From Nocardiopsis sp. CC223A (GTDB lineage: Bacteria; Actinomycetota; Actinomycetes; Streptosporangiales; Streptosporangiaceae), in the NCBI RefSeq assembly GCF_030766825.1, contig NZ_JASFDV010000016.1:31917-95916 (forward strand): a DNA stretch of 64,000 nucleotides, written 5' to 3'. Every line of letters starts with the position of its first letter. Positions within the stretch are counted from its first letter, which is position 1. The position numbers and the translations under genes were made by a program. The notes below the pieces were generated by a model. The model was not told the origin of the DNA. It saw only the letters and a program-made list of their open reading frames with translations, and did not search any database. Shown piece by piece: positions 36,680 to 46,214 of this stretch.

Positions 36680-36832
36680 TTGGCGACGTGCCGGAAATCA
36701 CTCGGGGACACCGCGGTGCGGCCATGGGAGGGATCGGCCGGGGAGTGACCGAGGGCCGCGTGCTCATCACGAAACATCATCGGAACCGGCCTGTGGCGGC
36801 CGGCCCGGGGATGTGATCGGTCAAGGACCGTA

Positions 36833-37114
36833 TCAACGGTCGCCGGATTCGTCGCCTTCCGCACTCCGGACATTCGCCGTCCCGTTCGTCGCGCCGGTCT
36901 CCCCGGTCGCCGGAGTGTTCTCGCCCGCAGCACCGGAGGGCCCGGGCGCACCCTTGCCGACCAGGCTTCCGTCCATCCTGCGCGGCGCCATCTCACGACG
37001 CAGCACCTTGAGGATGAAGTAGCAGAACACGAAGGCGACGACCACCGGAGGGATGAGCGCCGACAATACGTCGAGCAGTCCGGGGGGAAGCACCGACGAC
37101 AAAAAGTCACCCAT
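36833..37114 (-). CDS. Small single-helix membrane protein
   Basis: 93 residues. The N-terminal half contains one long hydrophobic helix (LIPPVVVAFVFCYFILKVL, about 21-39) followed by a positive stretch RREMAPRRM. The C-terminal half is Gly/Ala/Thr/Glu-rich and probably disordered. Codon use is typical and the ATG follows GGAAGG. No family recognised. It precedes lsr2 on the same strand but about 230 bp and a promoter separate them. Confidence 0.55.
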   Translation of the reverse strand: MGDFLSSVLPPGLLDVLSALIPPVVVAFVFCYFILKVLRREMAPRRMDGSLVGKGAPGPSGAAGENTPATGETGATNGTANVRSAEGDESGDR

Positions 37115-37578
37115 CGAAGCGGTCCACCCTTCCTGGTTGTTACTTATTGCAGCAAATACCCGACTCAGTGTCGGGACACTCCTGGGGGGATGGCGCCCGA
37201 CGGGACGGGCAATCGCATACCGGACATCATAGACACCGTATCCCCTGCTTTGACCGTGACCGTACCGGGACCCGGTACGGCAAACCGGAGGGCGTCAATG
37301 CGGATGCGCTTCGGCTACCGGCGCACCGGGGGGGCGAAGAGACCGGACGGACACCGGAACCGGAGAAATCACGCCCCTTCGGAACCCGGCCCCACCGAAC
37401 TCGCCGCCCAACGCACTTGGCGGCGGTCCGGGCGCAGGTCCACATTACCTTCCCCCTTCCACTTCCATACCATCCGGTGTGCCCAATCGCGGGTTCGGCG
37501 GGCGGCACCCGGTTCACGGCTACGCTCTGTTTGCCGCCGGCATTGCCGGAACGCGGTCCCAAGAGAGTACGAAAACCT
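37115..37578. other. 464-bp intergenic region
   Basis: Lies upstream of the small membrane protein gene and downstream of the N-acetyltransferase gene. It is less GC-rich at both ends. No gene, terminator or operator could be supported. Confidence 0.5.
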
Positions 37579-38172
37579 TTAGCCGTCGGTGTTCTCGGCT
37601 CCGGAGCCGAGGTGAACGAGCATCCGGGTGTTCCCGAGGGTGTTGGGTTTGACGCGCTCCAGATCGAGGAATTCCGCGACACCTTCGTCATAGGAGCGCA
37701 GGAGTTCCTCGTACACCCGGGAGGAGACCGGGGTCCCCTGGATCGGGGCGAAGCCGTGGCGCGCGAAGAAAGCGGTCTCGAACGTCAGGCAGAACACACG
37801 GCGCACGCCCAACGCGCGTGCGGTGTCCAAAAGGGCGGAGACGATCCGGTGGCCGATACCGAAACCGCGCAGGGACGGGTCCACCGCGACGGTCCGCACC
37901 TCGGCCAGGTCCTCCCAGAGGACGTGCAGGGCGCCGCAGCCCACCACCCGGAACTCCGTGTCCTCCCGCACGCCCTCGGGGCGGGGGTCCCCCCAGGCGT
38001 CGTCGGGGACGATCTCGGCCTCGGCGACCCAGAACTCCTGGACGTCCTCGTAGAGGTTGACCGTGCTCTTGGAGAGCACACGCCGATCCGCGGTGTAGGT
38101 ATCGACGAGGCGGCGGATGTGCGCGACATCGCCGGTGCGGGCGCGCCGCACCTGTACATGACGAACGGGCAT
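37579..38172 (-). CDS. Amino-acid N-acetyltransferase (N-acetylglutamate synthase-like GNAT)
   Basis: 197 residues. GNAT fold with acetyl-CoA loop VDPSLRGFGIGHRIVSALL (R-x2-G-x-G type) and preceding strand LAEVRTVAV. The N-terminus VRRARTGDVAHIRRLVDTYTADRRVLSKS and the later VFCLTFETAFFARHGFAPI match the stand-alone actinobacterial enzyme that acetylates glutamate in arginine synthesis (Rv2747-like). No arginine genes are nearby, so the substrate is inferred from sequence only. Confidence 0.8.
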   Translation of the reverse strand: MPVRHVQVRRARTGDVAHIRRLVDTYTADRRVLSKSTVNLYEDVQEFWVAEAEIVPDDAWGDPRPEGVREDTEFRVVGCGALHVLWEDLAEVRTVAVDPSLRGFGIGHRIVSALLDTARALGVRRVFCLTFETAFFARHGFAPIQGTPVSSRVYEELLRSYDEGVAEFLDLERVKPNTLGNTRMLVHLGSGAENTDG

Positions 38173-38315
38173 AACCGGTCCAGACTATGCCCCTGGGGCC
38201 CCGCCGGGTCCACCGGCCCGCTCCGGGCCGGTGAACGCGGGCCCCGAGGACATCGGGCCGGCATGCCCGTGGTCGGTCCCCGGACGGTGCCGGGGAGAGG
38301 GGTGCGTTCTGCTCG

Positions 38316-38651
38316 TCAGATCAGCTGGCGCCGGGCGGCCCAGACGACCGCCTCGATCGGGGTGTTGACCCCGAGCACGTCGCAGATGTTGCGGATGCGA
38401 CGGCGCAGCGTGCGGGCACTCAGCTCCAGGTGCCGGGCGGCGACCTCGGTGGTGACACCGGTCGCGATCTCGGCGAGGAGCTCGATCTCTTCGTGACTCA
38501 GTTCGACCGGCGCGTACGGACCGACGGCGGCTTCGCGCGGGCGGCTCTGCAGGGGAACCACGTTCTCACGGTGCTCCCGAACCTGCGGCACGCCCTGGTC
38601 CTCAACGGTACGTCGTACGAGTGTGGCCTGTTCCACTCCGTCCTCCCTCAT
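38316..38651 (-). CDS. LuxR-type HTH protein without receiver domain
   Basis: 111 residues. The C-terminal 65 residues are a LuxR/GerE helix-turn-helix: LSHEEIELLAEIATGVTTEVAARHLELSARTLRRRIRNICDVLGVNTPIEAVVWAARR. The N-terminal 45 residues are short and charged, with no receiver or PAS domain. Such orphan HTH proteins occur in many actinomycetes, sometimes in developmental control. Targets unknown. The start is uncertain; the listed ATG is the longest frame. Confidence 0.75.
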   Translation of the reverse strand: MREDGVEQATLVRRTVEDQGVPQVREHRENVVPLQSRPREAAVGPYAPVELSHEEIELLAEIATGVTTEVAARHLELSARTLRRRIRNICDVLGVNTPIEAVVWAARRQLI

Positions 38652-39306
38652 CCATGTGAGTGCGGAACATCAACTCGTCACCTGGTGAGATGCGAGTGCG
38701 TCGGGTGGGGTTCCGACGCACGGCCCCGTGGTGCGAACTCCTCACGGCCGACCCTCTGGCACAGGGACGGGGGAATCGTTCGGACACGGGTCACACGACC
38801 CTTGAAGCGTTGCGATCTGGGACGGACAGACCGCACCGGTGGGTATTGCGAGCGCGCATGAGGGCCGGGGAATCCCGGTACTCCTGGCGCACTCCGCGTT
38901 ACTCGATCCACTTGGCGAACTCGCGGGACTCGACCCGCTCTCAGCACGCTAGGCGGAGGAGCAGATACCGTCAAGGCCAGATAAATCACCCTCGGTGACA
39001 ACACCGGGGCAATGCGTCGCACCGTCACGGAAAGGGAAATTCTTTCTCGGTACTGACCTGCGGAAACAATCTTCGTCCGCGAAGGCCGCCCGAAGAGCTT
39101 CGAGCGGGGAAAACTTCGCCGTTCCGATGCCTGCTCCGGGCACGGCGGCGGGAACCGATCGCGGACCACCGGTCGCCGGCCTTCGCGACCTGCGCCGGAA
39201 CGGCGACGGGGGTGGCGCCGCGGCGCTCGGGCACCGCGTCACCACCCCCGCTTTCGGACATCCCGTCCACCGGGATAAGGTCCCGGCAAATGGGGCGCCA
39301 AGAAAA
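38652..39306. other. 655-bp intergenic region between the LuxR-type gene and lysS
   Basis: Both flanking genes are on the minus strand. No convincing gene: short frames have poor third-position bias. A CCGGGA-TAAGG-TCCCGG stem near 39273-39289 may be a weak lysS terminator. The rest holds the promoter region of the LuxR-type gene. Confidence 0.5.
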
Positions 39307-40815
39307 TCAGGCGTCGTTCCCCTCCGGCTTCACGATCGGGAAAAGAACAGTTTCCCGAATGTTCTTGCCGGTGAAGGCCATCAGCAGCCGGTCGATCCCC
39401 ACGCCCACCCCGCCGCTCGGCGGCATGCCGTACTCCAGGGCCCGTAGGAAGTCCTCGTCGAGCTGCATCGCCTCTGGGTCGCCGTCGGCGGCCATCAGCG
39501 ACTGCTCGGTGAGGCGGCGGCGCTGCTCGACCGGATCGACCAGCTCCGAGTAGCCCGTGCCCAGTTCCATGCCGAAGCCGATGAGGTCCCACTTCTCGGT
39601 GAGCAGCGGGTCCTCCCGGTGCTGGCGGGTGAGCGGGCTGGTCTCCAGCGGGAAGTCGCGCACGAACGTGGGCTGGACCAGCGTGTGCTCCACCAGCTCC
39701 TCGAAGACGTGCTCGATCAGCTTGCCCTGGCCCCAGGCCGGGTCGTACTCCACGCCCCTGGCCTCGGCCAGGCGGCGGACCTCCTCGACCGGGGTGCGCG
39801 GGTCGACCTCGGCGCCCAGCGCCTCGGACACCGCCCCGTACAGGGTGACCTGCGGCCATTCCCCGCCCAGGTCGTACTCCACCCCGTCGCGCTCGATCAC
39901 CGTGGTGCCGAACGCGGCACGGGCCGCGTCCTGGATCAGGTCGCGGGTGACGTCCGCCATGACGTTGTAGTCGGCGTACGCCTGGTAGAACTCCAGCATC
40001 GTGAACTCGGGGTTGTGCGTGGAGTCCGCGCCCTCGTTCCGGAAGTTCCGGTTGATCTCGAAGACCTTCTCCAGGCCGCCCACGACCAGCCGCTTCAGCG
40101 ACAGCTCCGGGGCGATCCGCAGGTAGAGGTCCAGGTCGTAGGCGTTGATGTGGGTGGTGAACGGCCGCGCCGTGGCACCGCCGTGCACGCGCATCAGCAT
40201 CGGGGTCTCGACCTCGATGTAGTCGCGCGCGGTGAGTCCGTCCCGGATCGCGCGGATGGCGGCCGACCGGCGGCGCACCATCTCGCGGGACTCGGGGTTG
40301 ACGATGAGGTCGACGTAGCGCTGCCGGACCCGGGCCTCGGGGTCGGTGAGGCCCTTGTGCTTCTCCGGGAGCGGGCGCAGGCACTTGGCCGTGAGCGTCC
40401 AGGTGCGCACCATGATCGACAGCTCGCCGCGGCGGGAGGTGATGACCTCGCCCTCCACGCCCACGTGGTCGCCCAGGTCGACGTCGGCCTTCCAGGCGTC
40501 CAGGCGCTCCTGGCCGACCTGGTCCAGCGACAGCATGATCTGGAGGTCGCCGGTCTCGTCGCGCAGGGTGGCGAAGCACAGCTTGCCGCCGGTGCGGTAC
40601 AGCATCACGCGGCCCGCGACGGCGACGTCCACCCCGGTGCGGGTGTCCGGCGGCAGGTCCGTGTGTTTGTCACGCACGGCGCCGATCGACGTGGACCGCT
40701 CGAACAGCACGGGGAAGGGGTCGATCCCCTCCGCGCGCAGTCGGTCCAGTTTCTGGCGCCGAACTCTCATCTGTTCGGGCAGGTCGTCGTAGGTGTCGTC
40801 GTGCGTGTGGTTCAC
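39307..40815 (-). CDS. lysS: Lysine--tRNA ligase, class II
   Basis: 502 residues, normal length. The N-terminal OB fold ([29 protein letters not shown]) binds the anticodon. Class II motif 1 lies around [18 protein letters not shown], motif 2 is [25 protein letters not shown], and motif 3 is [19 protein letters not shown] start. Its place near coaX and lsr2 is conserved with mycobacteria. Divergent from the CDF transporter gene. Confidence 0.96.
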   Translation of the reverse strand: MNHTHDDTYDDLPEQMRVRRQKLDRLRAEGIDPFPVLFERSTSIGAVRDKHTDLPPDTRTGVDVAVAGRVMLYRTGGKLCFATLRDETGDLQIMLSLDQVGQERLDAWKADVDLGDHVGVEGEVITSRRGELSIMVRTWTLTAKCLRPLPEKHKGLTDPEARVRQRYVDLIVNPESREMVRRRSAAIRAIRDGLTARDYIEVETPMLMRVHGGATARPFTTHINAYDLDLYLRIAPELSLKRLVVGGLEKVFEINRNFRNEGADSTHNPEFTMLEFYQAYADYNVMADVTRDLIQDAARAAFGTTVIERDGVEYDLGGEWPQVTLYGAVSEALGAEVDPRTPVEEVRRLAEARGVEYDPAWGQGKLIEHVFEELVEHTLVQPTFVRDFPLETSPLTRQHREDPLLTEKWDLIGFGMELGTGYSELVDPVEQRRRLTEQSLMAADGDPEAMQLDEDFLRALEYGMPPSGGVGVGIDRLLMAFTGKNIRETVLFPIVKPEGNDA

Positions 40816-40969
40816 ATCCGCGATCCTACCGGCGTGACGGGCCTGGACAGGCCCGCCCACGGGGTGCCGGAACCGGCCACGAGGATGAAATCAGTCCCTT
40901 TCGTCACTACGATCACACTGCCGTGACCCAGCCAGTCGGCAGGCACTTTTCAAGAGATGGAAGATATCT

Positions 40970-41923
40970 GTGGCCGTTGAAGGAAGCACGAAGGCCGTCG
41001 TCACGGCCCTGTGCGCGAACATGGGAATCGCCGCGACGAAGTTCGGGGCCTACCTTCTGACCGGGTCGTCGTCGATGCTCGCGGAGTCCATCCACTCGGT
41101 CGCCGACTCCAGCAACCAGGCCCTGCTGCTCATCGGCGGCAAGCGGGCCCGGCGCGCCGCGACCAAGGAGCACCCGTTCGGGTACGGGCGCGAGCGCTAC
41201 ATCTACTCCTTCATCGTCGCGATCGTCCTGTTCAGCGTGGGCGGCCTGTTCGCGCTGTACGAGGGCTGGCACAAGATCTCGCACCCCGAGCCGATCACCG
41301 AGTGGCGGTGGGTGCCCATCGCGGTGCTGCTGGTCGCGGTCGCACTGGAGTCCTTCGCGATGTTCACCGCGATCAAGGAGTCGAACGCGGTGCGCGGCAA
41401 GGCGACCTGGGTGCAGTTCGTGCGCCGGGCCAAGTCGCCCGAGCTGCCGGTCATCCTCCTGGAGGACGCCGGCGCCCTGCTGGGCCTGGTCTTCGCGCTG
41501 ATCGGCGTGAGCCTGACCCTGGTCACCGGCAACGGGCTGTGGGACGGCCTGGGCACCGTCGCCATCGGCGTGCTGCTGGTGGTGATCGCCATCGTGCTGG
41601 CCATCGAGATGAAGAGCCTGCTCATCGGCGAGTCCGCGACCGAGGAGCACGTGCGCGAGATCGAGAAGGCGATCGTCTCCGTGGAGGACATCGACCGCCT
41701 CATCCACATGAAGACGCAGCACATCGGCCCGGAGGAGCTGCTGGTGGCGGCCAAGGTCGCGGTGGACGCCCGGGACGACGCCGCGCGGGTGACGCGGGCG
41801 ATCAACGAGGCGGAGGCGCGCATCCGCGAGGCCGTGCCGATCGCGCGGATGATCTACATCGAACCGGACCTGGACCGCTCGGCGGCCACCGGGGCCGCCG
41901 CGGAGGACACGACCTCCGCGTGA
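40970..41923 (+). CDS. Cation diffusion facilitator family transporter
   Basis: 317 residues. Membrane helices in the first 220 residues with CDF motifs SMLAESIHSVADSSNQALLL (helix 2 metal site) and VILLEDAGALLGLVFALIGV (helix 5), followed by a cytoplasmic C-terminal domain (ESATEEHVREIEKAIVSVEDI...). It should export a divalent metal such as zinc, manganese or iron by proton antiport; the metal cannot be told. GTG start with a GGAAG-type site. Followed by a very strong terminator. Confidence 0.88.
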   Translation: MAVEGSTKAVVTALCANMGIAATKFGAYLLTGSSSMLAESIHSVADSSNQALLLIGGKRARRAATKEHPFGYGRERYIYSFIVAIVLFSVGGLFALYEGWHKISHPEPITEWRWVPIAVLLVAVALESFAMFTAIKESNAVRGKATWVQFVRRAKSPELPVILLEDAGALLGLVFALIGVSLTLVTGNGLWDGLGTVAIGVLLVVIAIVLAIEMKSLLIGESATEEHVREIEKAIVSVEDIDRLIHMKTQHIGPEELLVAAKVAVDARDDAARVTRAINEAEARIREAVPIARMIYIEPDLDRSAATGAAAEDTTSA

Positions 41924-41932
41924 CCCCGACCG

Positions 41933-41978
41933 GCGGCCGGTGGTGACGCTCTCCGCGCGTCACCACCGGCCGCTTTTT
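41933..41978 (+). terminator. Rho-independent terminator after the CDF gene
   Basis: Seventeen-bp perfect arms (41933-41949 and 41957-41973), loop TCTCCGC, followed by five T residues. It insulates the following vapBC module. Confidence 0.95.
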
Positions 41979-41991
41979 CATGAAACCTAAT

Positions 41992-42017
41992 GATTACCTT
42001 CAGTAACAGGTGTAATC
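41992..42017. promoter_or_regulatory. Inverted repeat and promoter-like site before vapB
   Basis: GATTAC (41992-41997) and GTAATC (42012-42017) form an inverted repeat just before the vapB ATG at 42025, overlapping a TGTAATCT -10-like element. It is a good candidate for VapBC autoregulation. Confidence 0.6.
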
Positions 42018-42024
42018 TAGGTGC

Positions 42025-42246
42025 ATGAGTCGCACAAACATTGACATCGACGACGAACTCGTCGAAACCGCCATGGAACGCTTCCATGTACGGACGAAAC
42101 GGGAAGCGATCGACATCGCGCTGCGCCGCGCTGTCGGCACCCCTCTCACCAAGGAGTTCCTGCTCAGCCTGGAAGGCACGGGCTGGGAGGGTGACCTCAG
42201 CGAGATGCGCCGTTCCGGTTACGAGGACGAAGGCTGTGATCAGTGA
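42025..42246 (+). CDS. vapB: VapB-type antitoxin
   Basis: 73 residues. An N-terminal ribbon-helix-helix-like segment [37 protein letters not shown] is followed by an acidic tail that would wrap around the toxin. VapB neutralises VapC and binds the operon promoter. Its stop overlaps the vapC start by four bases (GTGA). The leader between the promoter element and ATG is very short. Confidence 0.88.
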   Translation: MSRTNIDIDDELVETAMERFHVRTKREAIDIALRRAVGTPLTKEFLLSLEGTGWEGDLSEMRRSGYEDEGCDQ

Positions 42247-42662
42247 GCCCGGTCTACCTGGTGGACAGCTCAGCGTGGGTGGAGTACCTCCGTAAGACCG
42301 ATTCGGATACCAACACCTTCATGAAGGAACTCATCAACAGCAGCGCCCACTTGGCCACCACGGAACCAGTGGTCGCCGAGCTCCTCAGCGGCGCGAAGAG
42401 CCCCTCCCAACTCAACAACCTGGAGCTCCTGACCAACGGGCTCATCCAGCTGTCCCTGGACAACCGGCTGGACTTCCACTATTCGGCGGCCATCTACCGG
42501 GAGGCCCGGAGCAAGGGCAAGACGATCCGCAAACTCTACGACTGCCTGATCGCCGCCGTCGCGCTGCGCACCGACGCGGTGCTGGTGCACTGTGACCGGG
42601 ACTTCGACCACCTGGCCGAGGTCTTCCCCCGGCTGCGCGTCCAACGGCACAACAAGAACTGA
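42243..42662 (+). CDS. vapC: VapC PIN-domain ribonuclease toxin
   Basis: 139 residues. PIN-domain acidic residues are in place: [35 protein letters not shown] and [13 protein letters not shown]. It should cleave a specific RNA when freed from VapB. GTG start coupled to vapB. The module lies alone between the CDF gene and coaX, in an otherwise conserved housekeeping neighbourhood, so it may be an insertion. Confidence 0.9.
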   Translation: MSPVYLVDSSAWVEYLRKTDSDTNTFMKELINSSAHLATTEPVVAELLSGAKSPSQLNNLELLTNGLIQLSLDNRLDFHYSAAIYREARSKGKTIRKLYDCLIAAVALRTDAVLVHCDRDFDHLAEVFPRLRVQRHNKN

Positions 42663-42669
42663 CCGGAAA

Positions 42670-42706
42670 CCGGTGCGGGAAAGATCCGGAACCCTCCCCG
42701 CACCGG
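42670..42706. terminator. Terminator hairpin between convergent vapC and coaX
   Basis: Arms CCGGTGCGGG (42670-42679) and CCCGCACCGG (42697-42706), ten bp, loop of 17. It can serve both genes. Confidence 0.7.
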
Positions 42707-42710
42707 GCTC

Positions 42711-43493
42711 TCAACCCGCGTTGCGCTCGAACACCAGGCGCAGCCCGATCAGGGTCAGCCAGGGCTCGTGGACGTCAACCGTCTCGCACTCCCCCACCAC
42801 CGTCGAGGCCAGGCCCCCGGTGGCCACGACCGTCACGTCGTCGGGGTTGTCGGTGAGCTCGGCGACCATCCGGTCGACGATCCCGTCCACCTGGCCCGCG
42901 AACCCGAAGACGATGCCCGAGCGCAGCGCCTCCGTGGTGTTCTTGGCGATCGCGGCACGGGGCCGGACGATCTCCACCATGTGCAGCTGGGCGCCGCGCC
43001 GGGACAGCGCGTCCACCGAGATGTCGATGCCCGGGGCGATCGCGCCGCCCACGTACTCGCCCTTGACGCTGATCGCGTCGAAGGTCGTGGCGGTGCCGAA
43101 GTCCACCACCACGGCCGGGCCACCGTAGAGGTGGTCGGCGGCCAGCGCGTTGATGATGCGGTCGCTGCCGACCTCCTTGGGGTTGTCCATCCGGATCGGC
43201 ACGCCCGTCTTGACGCCCGGCTCGACGATCACCGCCGCGACGCCGTCGAAGTGGCGCCGGAACATGTCGCGCATCTCGTGCTGCACCGAGGGGACCGAGC
43301 AGCACAGGGCCAGCCCGTCGATGTCGACCACCCCGCCGTTCGCACTCCCCTCCAGGAGCCCGCGGAGCACCACGGACCACTCGTCGGCGGTGCGGCGGGT
43401 GTCGGTCCCCACTCTCCAGTGTTCGAGCAGATCCTCCCCCTCGAAGAGACCGAAGACCGTCTCGGAGTTACCGACGTCGATCGCCAGCAGCAT
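42711..43493 (-). CDS. coaX: Type III pantothenate kinase
   Basis: 260 residues. It phosphorylates pantothenate, the first step of coenzyme A synthesis. ASKHA-fold motifs: LLAIDVGNSETVFGLFEG (phosphate 1), GSDRIINALAADHLYGGPAVVVDFGTATTFDAI (phosphate 2), GGAIAPGIDISVDALS and VVATGGLAS. It follows nadBC and panC on the same strand and shares the pantothenate-CoA theme with panC. Confidence 0.95.
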   Translation of the reverse strand: MLLAIDVGNSETVFGLFEGEDLLEHWRVGTDTRRTADEWSVVLRGLLEGSANGGVVDIDGLALCCSVPSVQHEMRDMFRRHFDGVAAVIVEPGVKTGVPIRMDNPKEVGSDRIINALAADHLYGGPAVVVDFGTATTFDAISVKGEYVGGAIAPGIDISVDALSRRGAQLHMVEIVRPRAAIAKNTTEALRSGIVFGFAGQVDGIVDRMVAELTDNPDDVTVVATGGLASTVVGECETVDVHEPWLTLIGLRLVFERNAG

Positions 43494-43576
43494 GGACCCT
43501 CATCCTGGTCGAAGTGTCTTTTCTGGGAATCCTCTCCCAATCCCGGCCTTCACGGGAAGTCCGGTGGTGAATCCGG

Positions 43577-46168
43577 TCACATCAGATCGAGCGCGATGTC
43601 CAGGGCCGGGCTGGAGTGGGTGAGGGCGCCGACGGCGAGGTAGTCCACCCCGGTCCCGGCGACGTCGGCGGCGACGTCCAGGGTCAGGCCGCCCGAGGAC
43701 TCCAGGCGGGCGCGCCCGGCGACCAGGGCGACGGCCTCGGCGAGCTCGGGGACGGTGAAGTTGTCGAGCAGGATCTCCTCGGCGCCCGCCGCCAGGGCCT
43801 CCTCGATCTGGTCGATCCGGTCGACCTCGACCTCCAGGGGGACCCCGGGGAAGCGCTCGCGGACCGCGCGGACGGCGGCGCCCACACCGCCCGCGGCGAC
43901 CACGTGGTTGTCCTTGATGAGTCCGGCGTCGCTGAGGCAGTAGCGGTGGTTGACCCCGCCGCCGCAGCGCACGGCGTACTTCTCCAGGGCGCGCAACCCG
44001 GCGTGGGTCTTGCGGCTGTCGCGGACGCGGGCACCGGTCCCGACGACGGCGTCCGCCCAGGCGCGGGTGGCGGTGGCGATCCCGGACAGGTGGGTGAGCA
44101 GGTTGAGCGCGGTGCGCTCGGCGGTGAGCAGGTCGCGGGTGCGGGCGGTGACGGCCATGAGGACGTCGCCGCGCTTGACGGTCTCGCCGTCGGCCGCCGA
44201 CCGGGTGACCTCCAGGGCGCCGTCGGAGACCAGCCAGAACACCAGCTCGGCCAACGGCAGGCCGCAGACGGTGCCGTCGGCGCGGGCCACGACGTGGGCG
44301 GTGCGGACCTGGTCGGCGGGGATGGTGGCGACGGTGGTGACGTCGAGCCCGGCCCCGCCGGTGAGGTCCTCGGCCAGGGCCCGGCGGACCAGGTCCACGT
44401 GCGCCTGGTGGGGTGCGGTCCAGGGGAGCGTGAACTCGGCACGGGAGTCCGGCCCGGGGGCGTCCCCGGCGAGCGGGAACGCGATGGCGTCGAGTTCGGC
44501 GACCAGCGCGGGGGGCAGCGAGGGGGTCCAGGGTTCGTCGGTGGCCACGGGGGTGTCCCCTTCCAGTCGGACGATCACCGGGCGGACCCGCCACTGCGGG
44601 CGGGGGCCGGTGTGGTCGGCGCGTTGATGGGCGCCGCGGCTCTCGGTGCGGTGGGCCGCGGCGGCGGCCACGAGGCGGGCCACCGTGAGCAGGTCGGCGG
44701 CCTCCCAGGAGGCCGTGTCGGGGGTGACCGGGCCGGCGGAGGCGGTGAGTGCGTCCAGCTCGGCGACCAGTGCCGCCAGGCCCTCGCCGGTGCGCAGCAC
44801 CCCGGCGTGGTGCGACATCAGGGTACGGACCCGGGCGACGACGGCCGGGTCGGGCAGGGCCGTCACCCGGGGGGCGGGCACGCCCCAGGTCGGCAGCGGT
44901 CTCGGGTCGGCGGCCAGCCGGGCGGCGATGCGCTCGGCGAACACCAGCCCCTCCAGCAGCGAGTTGGAGGCGAGCCGGTTGGCACCGTGGACCCCGGTGC
45001 GGGCGACCTCGCCCACCGCCCACAGGCCGGGGACGCCGGTGCGGCCGTCGATGTCCACCTCCACACCGCCGGAGGCGTAGTGGGCGGCCGGGGCGACGGG
45101 GATCGGCTCGGTCAGCGGGTCGATGCCGTGCTCGCGGCAGGACGCCAGGATGGTCGGGAAGCGGCTCTCCCAGACGGCCGCGCCGAAGTGGCGGGTCTCC
45201 AGGTACACGTGGTCGACGCCCTGCTCCGCCATCGTCCTGGCGATGGTGCGGGCGACCACGTCGCGCGGGGCCAGGTCGGCGAGCTCGTGGACACCCGCCA
45301 TGATCCGGTTCCCGGCGGCGTCCACCAGGTAGGCGCCCTCGCCGCGCAGCGCCTCCGAGACCAGGGGCTGGCGCCCGCGGGCCCGCGGGCCGAGCCAGAG
45401 CACCGTCGGGTGGAACTGGATGAACTCCAGGTCGCGCAGGCGGGCCCCGGCCCGGGCGGCCAGGGCGAGCCCGTCGCCGGTGGACACCGGCGGGTTGGTG
45501 GTGGCGGCGAAGATCTGGCCTAGCCCGCCGGTGGCCAGCACCACGGCCGGGGCCAGGGCGGCGCCGACGCCGTCACGGCTGCCCTCCCCCATGACGTGCA
45601 GGGAGACACCGCAGACCGCTCCGGTGCCGGGGTCGCGCAGTGCGTCCAGCGCCACCGCGTGCTCGATGATCTCGATTCGCTCCTCGGCCAGCACGGCCTC
45701 GACCAGGGCGCGCTGGATCTCCGCCCCGGTGGCGTCCCCCCCGGCGTGGGCGACCCGGTCGGCGCGGTGGCCGCCCTCCCGGGTCAGGGAGAGGCCGCCG
45801 TCGGCGTCGCGGTCGAACTCGGTGCCCAGGGCGATGAGGCGGCGCAGCGCCTCGGGGCCCTCGGCGGCCAGGACGTGGACGGCGTAGGGGTCGGACATGC
45901 CGGCCCCGGCCAGGTGGGTGTCGACCATGTGGGCGACCGGGTCGTCGCCCGGGGCCACGGCCGCGGCGATACCGCCCTGGGCGTAGGCGGTGGAGCCGGT
46001 GGAGATCCGGTCCTTGGTCACGAGCACGACCCGCCCGGCCCCGGAGCGGCTCAGGTAGCCGAGCGCGGCGCTCAGGCCCGCGATGCCGGAGCCGACGATG
46101 ACGACGTCGGCGGTGACGGTCCAGCCCGGCGCGGGTGCGTCGAGCCGGGTCGGGGTGGCTGTGCTCAT
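43577..46168 (-). CDS. nadBC: Fused L-aspartate oxidase / nicotinate-nucleotide pyrophosphorylase
   Basis: 863 residues in one uninterrupted frame. Residues 1-about 550 are NadB: FAD motif VVIVGSGIAGLSAALGYL, GSTAYAQGGIAAAV, the active-site region REGGHRADRVAHAGGDATG, VLATGGLGQIFA and HYASGGVEVDIDGRTGVPGLWAVGE. Residues about 590-863 are NadC: LVRRALAEDLTGGAGLDVTTVATI, RDSRKTHAGLRALEKYAVRCGGG, LIKDNHVVAAGG and LLDNFTVPELAEAV. They normally are separate proteins; together they convert aspartate towards nicotinate mononucleotide. The linker is about 40 residues. An internal in-frame GTG near residue 590 could also give free NadC. Confidence 0.93.
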   Translation of the reverse strand: MSTATPTRLDAPAPGWTVTADVVIVGSGIAGLSAALGYLSRSGAGRVVLVTKDRISTGSTAYAQGGIAAAVAPGDDPVAHMVDTHLAGAGMSDPYAVHVLAAEGPEALRRLIALGTEFDRDADGGLSLTREGGHRADRVAHAGGDATGAEIQRALVEAVLAEERIEIIEHAVALDALRDPGTGAVCGVSLHVMGEGSRDGVGAALAPAVVLATGGLGQIFAATTNPPVSTGDGLALAARAGARLRDLEFIQFHPTVLWLGPRARGRQPLVSEALRGEGAYLVDAAGNRIMAGVHELADLAPRDVVARTIARTMAEQGVDHVYLETRHFGAAVWESRFPTILASCREHGIDPLTEPIPVAPAAHYASGGVEVDIDGRTGVPGLWAVGEVARTGVHGANRLASNSLLEGLVFAERIAARLAADPRPLPTWGVPAPRVTALPDPAVVARVRTLMSHHAGVLRTGEGLAALVAELDALTASAGPVTPDTASWEAADLLTVARLVAAAAAHRTESRGAHQRADHTGPRPQWRVRPVIVRLEGDTPVATDEPWTPSLPPALVAELDAIAFPLAGDAPGPDSRAEFTLPWTAPHQAHVDLVRRALAEDLTGGAGLDVTTVATIPADQVRTAHVVARADGTVCGLPLAELVFWLVSDGALEVTRSAADGETVKRGDVLMAVTARTRDLLTAERTALNLLTHLSGIATATRAWADAVVGTGARVRDSRKTHAGLRALEKYAVRCGGGVNHRYCLSDAGLIKDNHVVAAGGVGAAVRAVRERFPGVPLEVEVDRIDQIEEALAAGAEEILLDNFTVPELAEAVALVAGRARLESSGGLTLDVAADVAGTGVDYLAVGALTHSSPALDIALDLM

Positions 46169-46214
46169 GGGGATCTTCTTCCGGGGAAGGCGCGGTGTCG
46201 CAGGGACCGGTGGT

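Noticed and set aside
38880..38955. Possible tRNA on the minus strand (a segment resembling a T arm, GGGTCGAGTCCCGC)
   Set aside because: The T loop lacks the standard GTTCRA pattern and no D arm, anticodon arm or acceptor pairing could be built.
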